Source of the DNA: Gammaproteobacteria bacterium | Lineage (GTDB): Bacteria; Pseudomonadota; Gammaproteobacteria; Pseudomonadales; Porticoccaceae | Direction of reading: 5' to 3' | DNA length: 64,000 bases | Assembly (NCBI GenBank): GCA_016708925.1 | Contig: JADJET010000006.1 | Location: 164,027 to 228,026, forward strand | Shown here: positions 44,351 through 52,121 of the stretch, piece by piece | How positions within the stretch are numbered: the first letter of the stretch is position 1 | How the letters are laid out: each line of letters begins with the position of its first letter | Program-made: the position numbers and the translations under genes | The notes under the pieces: generated by a model | Seen by the model: the letters and a program-made list of their open reading frames with translations, nothing else | The model's database searches: none | What the model was told of the DNA's origin: nothing

Positions 44351-46280
44351 ATGTCAGGTCAATTCAATGCAAAACGCCTGTTGTCGGGCGCATTTTCCGG
44401 TGCGCTGGCGGCGCCCTTGTTCGCTATCGCCGCAGCGGGTGCGGACTTTCCGGTCGACGAAGAACTGGTGGTCACCGCCACCCGCTCGCCCTACAGCCTC
44501 GATCATGTCGCCACCACGGTGCGGGTGATCGACGCGGTACAAATCCGCGCCAGCGGCGCCCGCAATCTTTCCGAGCTGCTGCGCAACCTGGGCCCGGTTC
44601 AGGTGCAGGACAGCATGGGCAATGGACGCGACAGCCAGCTGGCGCTGCGCGGGTTCGCCACCGCGCAGAACGTCCTGGTGCTGGTGGATGGACGTTCCCT
44701 CAACAACACGGATCTGGCGGGGCCCGACCTTACGGCGGTCGCGGTGGAGGACATCGAGCGCGTGGAAATTCTGGAAGGCGGCGCCGGTACCCTCTATGGC
44801 GATCAGGCGGTGGGCGGGGTGATCAATATCATCACGCGCGGTGGCGGACCCCGCCAGGGCCGGATCAGTGTCGGGCGCGGCAGCTACGCGGCCGAAAACT
44901 ATGCCGGGAGCTATCAAGACCGATTTGCGTCCGGTTTCTATTATCGGGTCGGCACCCAGCTCGAGCGCAGCGACGCCTACCGGGATGGCGGCGCCGTCAA
45001 TTACGAAAATTACAGTGGGCGAGCGGGTTGGCGCCACGAGGATGGCGAGTTGTTCGTCGAGGCGCGCCAGAGCGACGACGAGTTCCGTCTGGCGGGTGCG
45101 TTATCCGCGGCACTGGTCGCACAGGATCGCCGTCAGGCCGGGTCCAGCTTCAACGCTTATGCCGCCAACAACCGGGCGGCCCGGATCGGGATCGACCAGC
45201 GGCTCGGCGAGTATCTGGAGCTGTTCGCGAGCTACGGCGACCGGGACGATGACGTGGTCATCAATTCGATGTCCAGTTTCGGCGCCGCCGTCACTGGCCA
45301 GCAGCGCCGGGTCAAGACATTCGATCCGCGCCTGGTGTTTACGGCGGACGGGCTGCGCGCCACGCTGGGCATGGATGCCGAGCGGGTGGACTACGACTTC
45401 GCGCTGGATTTCGGCTTCGGCCCCAGCGGCACTGAACAGCGCCAGCGCAAACGCAGCGAATATCTGCATTTCATCTACACCCCGGTCGACCGTCTCGATC
45501 TGCAAGGTGGGCTGCGTCATGCCCGCCTGGATGCCGACGTGGCGCCCTTCGATCTGGATTACGACCAAAGCACGGTCGTGCATACGATCGGCCTCAACTG
45601 GCGCGGCGACAGCGGCCGTTATTACCTGAATCGGGACGAGACGTTCCGCTTCGCTGGCCGACGAAGCCATCGATTTCATGGGCAATTTCACTCCGCTGAA
45701 GGTACAGCGCGGCGTTGCCTGGGAGCTGGGCAGCGAGTGGAGTTGGTCCTTGGTCGAGCTCCATGCCGCGCTGTTCCAGCAAGACATGAAACATGAAATA
45801 GGTTTCGACCCCGGGCTGGGTGACTTTGGCGCCAACGCCAATTTCGATGACACGCGGCGCCGTGGCGGCACCCTGGATGCGCGCTACCACGCGACCGACG
45901 CGCTCGTGTTGGGCGGCATTTATACCTATGTCGATGCCCGCTTCGTCGCCGGACCCTACGACAACAATCGGGTACCCGATGTCGCCCGCCAGTTGCTGAA
46001 ACTCAACGCCAACTACCGCTTCGACCCGAACTTCAGCCTGTTCGGCGAGCTGGTGTATACCGGCCCCCGCAACCTCGATCTCGGCAACCGTGCGGAACAG
46101 GGTGGCTATACCGTGGCCAATCTGGCGGCGACCTGGGCCCGACGGTCCTGGACGCTGCAGGCCCGGCTCAACAATGTCACCGACAAGCAGTACACTGAGT
46201 TCGCCAGCTTTTTCGGCACCCGGGCGCTGTATCCTTCGCCCGAGCGGAATTTGATGCTGACCCTTTCCCGCGACTTCTGA
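44351..46280 (+). CDS. btuB: TonB-dependent vitamin B12 receptor BtuB, frameshifted
   Basis: CGGAG lies eight bases before ATG 44351. A signal peptide is followed by the TonB box EELVVTATR, then a plug domain with RNLSELLRNLGPVQVQDS, LRGFATAQNVLVLVDGRSLN and GVINIITRGG. The beta-barrel continues to about 45650, where the frame must shift (one base too many or two missing). The correct frame then reads ASLADEAIDFMGNFTPLKVQ and runs through LNNVTDKQYTEFASFFGTRA to the C-terminal aromatic strand NLMLTLSRDF. Repaired, the receptor would have about 643 residues. It imports cobalamin across the outer membrane with TonB energy. The riboswitch upstream supports the assignment. As read, it encodes only a truncated barrel. 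Confidence 0.88.
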
Positions 46281-46309
46281 TCCGTAGCCCTGTGATGAGG
46301 AACTCTGCC

Positions 46310-46825
46310 ATGCCGTCCCCGACCGTCCGTGTCCTCGTGTTGGCCATCGCGGTTGCCGCGCTGACCCGCCTGCTGCCGCATCCGCCGAATTTTTCGCCGG
46401 TGATGGCGCTGGCCCTGTTCAGCGGCGCGGCGCTGCGGGACTGGCGGCTGGCACTGCTGGTGCCGTTGGCGGCGATGCTGCTGGCGGATCTGTGGCTCGG
46501 ATTTCACGCCACCATGGCGTTTGTCTATCTGGGCATGGCGCTGGTGGTCGCGGCCGGACGCTGGCTCGGACCCCGGCGTCGTCCCCTGCCGCTGCTGGCG
46601 GCGGGGATCTCGGGCGCGAGCCTGTTTTTTCTGGTCAGCAACGCTGGCGTCTGGTTGACTCAGGATATCTACCCCGCCACCGGCGCGGGGCTGGTGGCCT
46701 GCTATCTCGCGGCGTTGCCGTTTTTTCACCAGACCCTGTTCGCGACGCTGGGTTATGGCGCGCTGCTGTTCGGGATGGAGCGCTGGCTCGCCCTCCGGTC
46801 GGCACGGGACGCGGCGCTGATCTGA
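46310..46825 (+). CDS. DUF6580-like membrane protein, candidate cobalamin transporter component
   Basis: 171 residues from ATG 46310 with GAGGAACT upstream, 29 bases behind btuB. Five to six hydrophobic helices: VRVLVLAIAVAALTRLLPHP, NFSPVMALALFSGA, LALLVPLAAMLLADLWLGF, FVYLGMALVVAAGRW, LLAAGISGASLFFLVSN and the last pair around GLVACYLAALPFFHQTLF. RLLPHPPNFSPV is the hallmark of the DUF6580 group. It shares the B12-riboswitch transcript, so a role in cobalamin uptake is likely by context. It resembles in size and topology the solitary S-component BtuM, but no Cys lies near residue 80, the Co ligand described for BtuM; the only Cys is 131. Confidence 0.7.
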   Translation: MPSPTVRVLVLAIAVAALTRLLPHPPNFSPVMALALFSGAALRDWRLALLVPLAAMLLADLWLGFHATMAFVYLGMALVVAAGRWLGPRRRPLPLLAAGISGASLFFLVSNAGVWLTQDIYPATGAGLVACYLAALPFFHQTLFATLGYGALLFGMERWLALRSARDAALI

Positions 46826-46835
46826 AGGATGCGGC

Positions 46836-46868
46836 CACTGCCATGGCCTTGTTCTGGCCACGGCAGTG
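46836..46868. terminator. Hairpin between DUF6580-like gene and amt
   Basis: A 13-bp stem with one mismatch (46836-46848 with 46856-46868, CACTGCC...GGCAGTG) lies in the 57-base gap between two converging genes. There is no T-run on either strand, so termination efficiency is uncertain, but position suggests a bidirectional barrier. Confidence 0.5.
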
Positions 46869-46882
46869 ATCCGGTGCAGGCA

Positions 46883-48211
46883 TCAGAGATCGTAACCGCG
46901 CTCGTCGTGCTGGGTGAGGTCGAGGCCCTCGGTCTCCTGGTCAGTGGTTACGCGCAAGCCCAGCGTAAGGTCCAGAACCTTGAGCAGCACGAAAGTAGTG
47001 ATGGCGGTGAACGCCACGGTTGCGGCAATTCCGGTCAGCTGGACACTTACCTGGCTACTCATCGTCATGCCCTCGGCGTAGCCCCTGCCGCTGAGCACAC
47101 CCAACTGGTCGGACGCGAAGACGCCGGCCAGCAAGGTGCCGAGTATTCCGCCCACACCATGGACCGGGAACACGTCCAGCGAATCATCTATCCGGAATAC
47201 CTGTTTGATGGTCTGGGTGGCGAAATAGCAGAGCACGCCGGCCCCGAGCCCGATCAGCAGCGCCGCGCCCGGGCCCACATAGCCGGACGCCGGCGTGATG
47301 GTGCCGAGTCCCGCCACCATGCCCGTGACGATACCCAGCACGGAGGGTTTGCCGTGGCGCAGCCACTCCATACCCATCCAGGCGAGGGCGCCGGCGGAGG
47401 CCGAGATGTGCGTCACCAGAATCGCCATGCTGGCGCTGCCGTTGGCGGCGAGTGCGGAGCCGCCGTTGAAACCGAACCAGCCCACCCACAGCATCCCGGC
47501 GCCGGCCACGGTGAGGGTGAGGTTGTGAGGGGGCATGGCCTGGGTTCCGAAGCCTTTGCGGGGGCCGAGCATCAGGGCGGCAACCAGGGCGGCGACGCCG
47601 GCCGTGATGTGGACTACCGTGCCACCGGCGAAATCCAGCAAGCCCATTTGGGCCAGCCAGCCGCCGCCCCAGACCCAGTGGCATACCGGGATATACACCA
47701 GCAGCAACCAGGCCAGACTGAAAATCAGCATGGCGGAAAAGCGCATGCGCTCGGCAAAGCCGCCGACGATCAGGGCCGGAGTGATGATGGCGAAGGTCAT
47801 CTGGAACAGTGCAAAGAGCGATTCCGGAATGCTGCCCTTGACGGAATCCACGCCGATGCCCCGGAACAGCGCTTGGTCCAGGCCCCCGATCCAGGCGTTG
47901 GCGCTGCCGCCGTCGCCGAATGCGAGGCTGTAGCCGACCAGCAGCCAGACGATGGAGGCGCCGCAGGTAATCGCGAAGCATTGCATGACTACCGAAAGCA
48001 CATTTTTGGTGCGCACCAGGCCGCTGTAAAACAGCGATAGCCCGGGGATGGTCATGAACAGCACGAGTGCGGTGGCGGTCAGTATCCAGGCTGTGTCCGC
48101 GCTATTGAGCGTATCCGCGTGTCCGGAGGCTGGCAGCATCAGCAGCAGTGGCGCCAGAAAAAGGCGGGCAGCGGGGGGCGATCCGATGACTATTTTCGGT
48201 GCGGGTAACAT
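46883..48211 (-). CDS. amtB: Ammonium transporter Amt
   Basis: 442 residues with a cleavable signal (LFLAPLLLMLPASGHA), as in E. coli AmtB. Eleven helices are expected. Key stretches: TALVLFMTIPGLSLFYSGLVRTKN, the gate-region ALFQMTFAIITPALIVGGFAERM, HWVWGGGWLAQMG, the pore His in DFAGGTVVHITAGVAALV, and the second pore His in LDVFPVHGVGGILG. It conducts ammonium into the cell. No glnK gene adjoins it, which is unusual since glnK-amtB is the standard pair. I looked for a sigma-54 promoter (GG-N10-GC) upstream and did not find one with correct spacing. The C-terminal tail has the usual interaction-type ending TEGLDLTQHDERGYDL. Confidence 0.94.
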   Translation of the reverse strand: MLPAPKIVIGSPPAARLFLAPLLLMLPASGHADTLNSADTAWILTATALVLFMTIPGLSLFYSGLVRTKNVLSVVMQCFAITCGASIVWLLVGYSLAFGDGGSANAWIGGLDQALFRGIGVDSVKGSIPESLFALFQMTFAIITPALIVGGFAERMRFSAMLIFSLAWLLLVYIPVCHWVWGGGWLAQMGLLDFAGGTVVHITAGVAALVAALMLGPRKGFGTQAMPPHNLTLTVAGAGMLWVGWFGFNGGSALAANGSASMAILVTHISASAGALAWMGMEWLRHGKPSVLGIVTGMVAGLGTITPASGYVGPGAALLIGLGAGVLCYFATQTIKQVFRIDDSLDVFPVHGVGGILGTLLAGVFASDQLGVLSGRGYAEGMTMSSQVSVQLTGIAATVAFTAITTFVLLKVLDLTLGLRVTTDQETEGLDLTQHDERGYDL

Positions 48212-48538
48212 AGATGTCTCGTGGCAAATTAGGTCTAAAAAGGTGCGCGGTGATGAGTGGCAAGATGATATTGCCCCATAATCGCGCTTTTATTCCGAAA
48301 ATCTGGAGTTGTTCATCCTGAAAAGCAAGTATTGCGCCAGCGTGATGCGGCTATCCAGGTCGCGAATTATTGTGGTGCGTTCAGAAATGCGACTCCCGGC
48401 TGATCTAAAGGCTTCTGTGCTAACCGCCGCGTCTCGCATACAGTAGCATCCGTTAAGGTTGCTTTCTCCCGAGTTCGTCGAAGCGCCTGTTCAACCCAAC
48501 CTCGAATCCCAGTGAAGGCCATGGTCGGAGCATGAGTT
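48212..48538. other. Intergenic region between amt and the DUF4404 gene
   Basis: 327 bases between divergent genes. It holds the quasi-palindrome GGCAAGATGATATTGCC (48259-48275) about 50-65 bases ahead of amt, an operator candidate, plus AT-rich stretches. No RNA gene or protein-coding frame of interest was seen. Confidence 0.4.
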
Positions 48539-48799
48539 ATGCAGAAACCCCTCGCCGAAGAGTTAGCCGCACTCCAGGAAGAGCTCGCGCGTGCGCGTGA
48601 AGCGGATCCAGATCTGCTAACCCTCTTGAGTCACATGGTCCACGACGTCACTACCCTTACCGACGAAACGCAGAGCGCTGGGTGGCGAAAGCTGCGCGCG
48701 CGCCTCGAAGCCCAGGTGGGCGTGTTCGAGTCCGGTCACCCGAGTATCGCCGCTGCCATGCGCCGGGTCGTCGATGCGCTCGCCGACCTCGGTATTTGA
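48539..48799 (+). CDS. DUF4404 family small protein
   Basis: 86 residues, almost wholly helical: LAEELAALQEELARAREADPDLLTLLSHM at the N-terminus and the family ending FESGHPSIAAAMRRVVDALADLGI, which is characteristic of DUF4404. Glu/Arg-rich heptads suggest a helical bundle or dimer. Function unknown. GGAGCATGAG precedes the ATG. It lies 11 bases ahead of the SPOR lipoprotein gene and may be cotranscribed with it. Confidence 0.8.
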   Translation: MQKPLAEELAALQEELARAREADPDLLTLLSHMVHDVTTLTDETQSAGWRKLRARLEAQVGVFESGHPSIAAAMRRVVDALADLGI

Positions 48800-48810
48800 A
48801 TACTGCGGCC

Positions 48811-49770
48811 ATGCCTCGGCGATCACTGCGTATCGGTTGGACGTTACCTCGCAGAGCCCTGATGGGCGCGCTCATGATTTGCTGTGCCGGCTGCGCAACA
48901 TCGTCGTCGCAAAGTGATCGGGAAAGCTGGTTCTGCGCGCGAACACCGGACGGGCGCGACTGGGCCTGCAGCCAGAGCAAGCGCAATGGAACGCCCGCGG
49001 CACAGGGCGCGGCGGCTCGGCAGGCCAACCCTGCGGACGCGTCGCGTCAGGTTGCGCGTGGCGGCGCGGTCGGAACTGCGACCGTTGCAGGTGATTCGAA
49101 AAGCGCGACAGGGAACACCGCCGAGACGGCGGCTCAATCGGCGTTCGTGCACGACAGTGCCGGCACAGGCAAGGGTGTGGGCGCAACTAATCGATGGAGC
49201 GCAGGCCTGCCGGCACTGTCGGCTGGTGGTGTGGACATCCCGCCGGTGCCCGCGTCCGAGGCGCCAAATCCGGAACCGCGGAAACCGCCTCCCGAGCCGG
49301 AGCCGGTATTGGCGCGGTGGGAAAAGGCAGCAGCGGACGTGAAAGCGGTAGCGGAACGGAAGGGAGATGTCCGCGAGCTGGCACCGGAGTCCGAAAAAGC
49401 GCTCGCCGTGCCCGCCCCAAAACAGTCAGCTCCCTCGGTCGGTCAGGTTTCGGGATCGGATCAGCCCGGCGTCAGCGATCGGCGTACCTACACGGTGCAG
49501 ATCGGCGCCTTCAAAAGTGAGCGTGCTGCCCGCGCTTACATTGCCCAGCACAACCTCGGGGAGTTACCGAACCTGATCCTACGGCACGAACCCCAGGGTT
49601 CGCGCCTCGCCCTGGTCACCTTCGGGGATTTTGACAGCGTAAAGGCAGCGCTCGAGGCCTGGCGCCGCAGCGGGGCACCGCGCGACCTGGACATCTGGGT
49701 TCGCCCGGTGCATGCGGTTTCGCCCGCATCACCGGAAACGGCGCCAGTTGCCTCCCCCGCTCGACTTTGA
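48811..49770 (+). CDS. SPOR-domain lipoprotein
   Basis: 319 residues from ATG 48811. A basic N-terminus and hydrophobic stretch ALMGALMICCAGC form a lipoprotein signal with lipid Cys28. A long low-complexity middle (Ala, Pro, Glu, Lys-rich, about residues 60-220) should span periplasm. A C-terminal SPOR domain (about 226-298) begins RTYTVQIGAFKSERAARAYIAQ and ends with DLDIWVRPV. SPOR domains bind denuded septal peptidoglycan, so the protein may act in division or envelope shaping. Next to it lie an Lpp-like lipoprotein gene and an L,D-transpeptidase gene, supporting a wall-related role. An upstream in-frame start at 48682 overlaps the previous gene and is rejected. Confidence 0.85.
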   Translation: MPRRSLRIGWTLPRRALMGALMICCAGCATSSSQSDRESWFCARTPDGRDWACSQSKRNGTPAAQGAAARQANPADASRQVARGGAVGTATVAGDSKSATGNTAETAAQSAFVHDSAGTGKGVGATNRWSAGLPALSAGGVDIPPVPASEAPNPEPRKPPPEPEPVLARWEKAAADVKAVAERKGDVRELAPESEKALAVPAPKQSAPSVGQVSGSDQPGVSDRRTYTVQIGAFKSERAARAYIAQHNLGELPNLILRHEPQGSRLALVTFGDFDSVKAALEAWRRSGAPRDLDIWVRPVHAVSPASPETAPVASPARL

Positions 49771-49974
49771 GTGCTTGCTGCCGGAATTTGCATAAGAACT
49801 TGATATATATCGGCTGCGTTTTTGGTCTGAATTTGATATGGTTCCGCCGGTTGCCGTGGTGCCTGCCGATTCGGGCGCTGTCTGCGGGTTGGGCGGTGCC
49901 GGGCAATCGGGGGCGATACGACACCACTGTTTCGTTAGTATGCCAAACTGATCATTCCATCAAGGGGATTTACC

Positions 49975-50262
49975 ATGCTTCAGCAAAGCAAGGGAATAAA
50001 GGTACTGGCTCTGGCAGCCGTTGTGGCTCTGGCCGCTGGTTGCGCATCCAACTCAAGCGTCGAGAAGGCCCAGAGCACTGCAGACGAAGCGCTGCGTACT
50101 GCTCAGGAAGCCAAACAGAGCGCGAGCTCAGCACAGCAAACTGCCTCAGCTGCAAAATCCGCGGCAGACGCAGCGTCCGCCAAGGCTGACAAGTCGCAGG
50201 CGTGCTGCAACGAAGTTCAAAGCAAGCTGGATCGCGTATTCGAGCGCTCACAGCGCAAGTGA
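49975..50262 (+). CDS. Lpp-like outer-membrane alanine-zipper lipoprotein
   Basis: 95 residues. The signal KVLALAAVVALAAGC places the lipid on Cys23. The mature part is a heptad-patterned helix rich in Ala, Ser, Lys and Gln (VEKAQSTADEALRTAQEAKQ), like the trimeric zipper of Braun lipoprotein. It ends with ERSQRK, so the last residue is Lys, the residue joined to peptidoglycan in Lpp. Two adjacent Cys (CCNEV) near the end are unusual and could form disulfides between chains. A strong terminator follows. An L,D-transpeptidase gene is convergent and overlaps the last bases, a telling neighbour because such enzymes attach Lpp. Confidence 0.87.
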   Translation: MLQQSKGIKVLALAAVVALAAGCASNSSVEKAQSTADEALRTAQEAKQSASSAQQTASAAKSAADAASAKADKSQACCNEVQSKLDRVFERSQRK

Positions 50263-51369
50263 TCTTCCCGCGACGCGGCCCCCTGGCGGGCCGGTCGTGT
50301 GGCACAGGCCGCGCCCGGGCATACCGGGCCGGCCTTTTTTTCGACGGTCTGCGATGGGATTGCGGTGATTACCGCGCCCCGGCCCCGTCTGCCTGCGTGA
50401 GGCGATGGCTGCCAGTGGCGGATCGACCCCCACCGATGACCTCAAGCGCGACCGGCATCCCGCTTGCGCGGGCATAAATGGCGGGGAGTTGCGCCAGATT
50501 TGGCGTTCCCGCCAGCAGGTTGGATTGCTCGGCAGGGCCTGGTGGACCACTTCCAGCAAGGCAGTGAAGTCGCCCTGTACCGCGCCATTCTCGCTATATC
50601 GCTGATGAACTTCGACATAGAGACGTCCGTTCTGGACGGCGGCTTTGTAGGGCTGATCGATCAGCTCCACCCGGGTGCCGTTGGGCACCTGGGCAAACAG
50701 TGCCTCGATGTCCGCCGGGTACAGCCGGATGCAGCCGTGGGATACCCGCATACCTACGCCGTAACGCTTGTTGGTTCCGTGCAGGAGATAGCCCGAGATG
50801 CCCAGGCGCATGGCGTACTGGCCTAGCGGGTTATCCGGTCCAGGCGGAACGTAGGGAGGGAGCGGGCGGCCCTGGGCGGCATGTTCTGCCCGGATCGAGG
50901 CCGGCGGATACCAAGCGGGTTGGGGTACTTTCTGGACTATTTTGGTTGCCCCGGTGGGTGAGGGCCAGTCGTCGCGCCCAATCCCTATCGGATAGGTGAT
51001 GACGGATGGCGGGATGCCGACGCCTGGTTTGGGGAAGTAAAACAGGCGCATTTCCGCCAGATTCACGATAATGCCCTCCCGCGCCGCATCGGGCAGGAGA
51101 TATTGGGAGGGAATTGTGATCAGGGTGCCCTGTCCGGGAAGCCAGGCGTCTACGTTCGGGTTTGCGCTGCGCATTTCGTCGTAGCCCTGGCCGTGCAGCA
51201 GAGCGAGATCGACCAGCGTATCTTCGGTCCGCGATTTGATGTAGCGCACCGTCCCCACCAGCCGCGTATCCGCAGGCGTGAGGAGGAGAGTGTCCGCGTA
51301 CGCGGGTGCTTTGACCACCAGCACGCCGAGAAGCAACGTCGCCCACAACGGGCGGCTGAACCAGAACAT
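50248..51369 (-). CDS. L,D-transpeptidase (YkuD domain) with LysM-like module
   Basis: 373 residues from ATG 51369 (AGGAT upstream). An N-terminal signal (LWATLLLGVLVVKAPAYA) is followed by a LysM-like segment at about 40-87 (GYDEMRSANPNVDAWLPGQG). The YkuD domain contains LLHGTNKRYGVG and the active site RVSHGCIRLY with His211 and Cys213. It resembles YbiS/ErfK/YcfS, which link Lpp to peptidoglycan through mDAP. About the last 85 residues (from NPTCWRERQ) do not look like the family: they read through a REP-like palindrome and the terminator of the convergent lpp-like gene. The family normally ends near residue 285-290. The C-terminus was probably extended by mutation. Confidence 0.88.
   Translation of the reverse strand: MFWFSRPLWATLLLGVLVVKAPAYADTLLLTPADTRLVGTVRYIKSRTEDTLVDLALLHGQGYDEMRSANPNVDAWLPGQGTLITIPSQYLLPDAAREGIIVNLAEMRLFYFPKPGVGIPPSVITYPIGIGRDDWPSPTGATKIVQKVPQPAWYPPASIRAEHAAQGRPLPPYVPPGPDNPLGQYAMRLGISGYLLHGTNKRYGVGMRVSHGCIRLYPADIEALFAQVPNGTRVELIDQPYKAAVQNGRLYVEVHQRYSENGAVQGDFTALLEVVHQALPSNPTCWRERQIWRNSPPFMPAQAGCRSRLRSSVGVDPPLAAIASRRQTGPGRGNHRNPIADRRKKGRPGMPGRGLCHTTGPPGGRVAGRSLAL
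50307..50341 (+). terminator. Rho-independent terminator of the Lpp-like gene
   Basis: Stem GGCC..GCCCGG / CCGGGC.GGCC (50307-50318 with 50324-50334, small bulge) followed by seven T (50335-50341). It begins 45 bases after the lipoprotein stop. It lies within the antisense of the last part of the L,D-transpeptidase frame. Confidence 0.9.
50456..50474 (-). repeat. Second REP-type palindrome, inside the transpeptidase tail
   Basis: On the minus strand ATGCCCGCGCAAGCGGGAT repeats the pattern of the palindrome at 41447 (CCCGC-N4-GCGGG stem). Translated in the transpeptidase frame it gives MPAQAG, the peptide that marks this repeat. It shows that the gene's 3' end now lies in intergenic-type sequence. 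Confidence 0.55.
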
Positions 51370-51497
51370 GGCAAGATCCTGAAAATGGCGCCGGTACGCG
51401 ACGATCGGCGCATCCAAAGTTGGTGAGCTGAAGATTATCGGCAACTCCAGGGTTGCTCTGAAGCCCACTTATACGAAACCAGTTACACGAAACAGGA

Positions 51498-52061
51498 TTA
51501 CCCTGACACCTTACCGCCGGTATCGGTCGCTTTCCAGGCGGTCGGGTCCAGGCGGTCGAACGCGCGAAACCCCAGTGGCCGGGCCAGCAGCAGGTAGGGA
51601 AACTGCCCGATCCGGATGTTGATGAAATCCACCGCCGCGTTGTAGACCCTGCAGCGATCCGCGATGCCTGTTTCGCAGGCACTTAGCTGCAACAGCGGCG
51701 GCTGCAACAGCGAATCGGTATCCAGGCCGGTTTTTTTTGCCGCTGCGCATAGTCCGCTGATCGCGTTGCGCAGCTCGGTTTCCGCTGCTGCAAATGCAAC
51801 CGGATCAAACGCCTCATGGGCGCGCGCGACCTGCGTTCGCGCTGCCGCGACCCGCTCCAATGTCGCAGGCTCCTGGGCTGAGGCTCGACACAAGGTCTCC
51901 AGCTTGCTCAGTGCCGCGTCCCGCTGCTTCAGTGGTGTCTTGATGAGCTTCCAGGCCTCGGCAACCTGGTGTCGCATGCGCACCAGGTTGCTGCGGCCCA
52001 TCACGGCATATCCCGACAGCAGCATCAACGCGCCGACGGCGAGAAAAGTGGTGTCGATCAC
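51498..52061 (-). CDS. LemA family membrane protein
   Basis: 187 residues. One N-terminal transmembrane helix (FLAVGALMLLSGYAVMG) anchors a helical-bundle domain. The LemA features are the early NLVRMRHQVAEAWKLIKTPLKQRD (the usual N.L......AW..I...L..R) and the late RVYNAAVDFINIRIGQFPYLLLARPLGF. Function is not established; LemA proteins are linked with envelope stress and processing in some species. It lies 128 bases upstream of the transpeptidase gene on the same strand and 60 bases downstream of ettA. Confidence 0.85.
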   Translation of the reverse strand: MIDTTFLAVGALMLLSGYAVMGRSNLVRMRHQVAEAWKLIKTPLKQRDAALSKLETLCRASAQEPATLERVAAARTQVARAHEAFDPVAFAAAETELRNAISGLCAAAKKTGLDTDSLLQPPLLQLSACETGIADRCRVYNAAVDFINIRIGQFPYLLLARPLGFRAFDRLDPTAWKATDTGGKVSG

Positions 52062-52121
52062 GAGGTCGTCTCCTCCATCCGGCAGGCCCCGCCACCGGCA
52101 GGGCCCTTGGGATTGCGCCGG

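Noticed and set aside
48212..48300. Sigma-54 promoter for amt
   Set aside because: GG and GC elements are present in TGGGGCAATATCATCTTGCC but spaced two bases too far apart.
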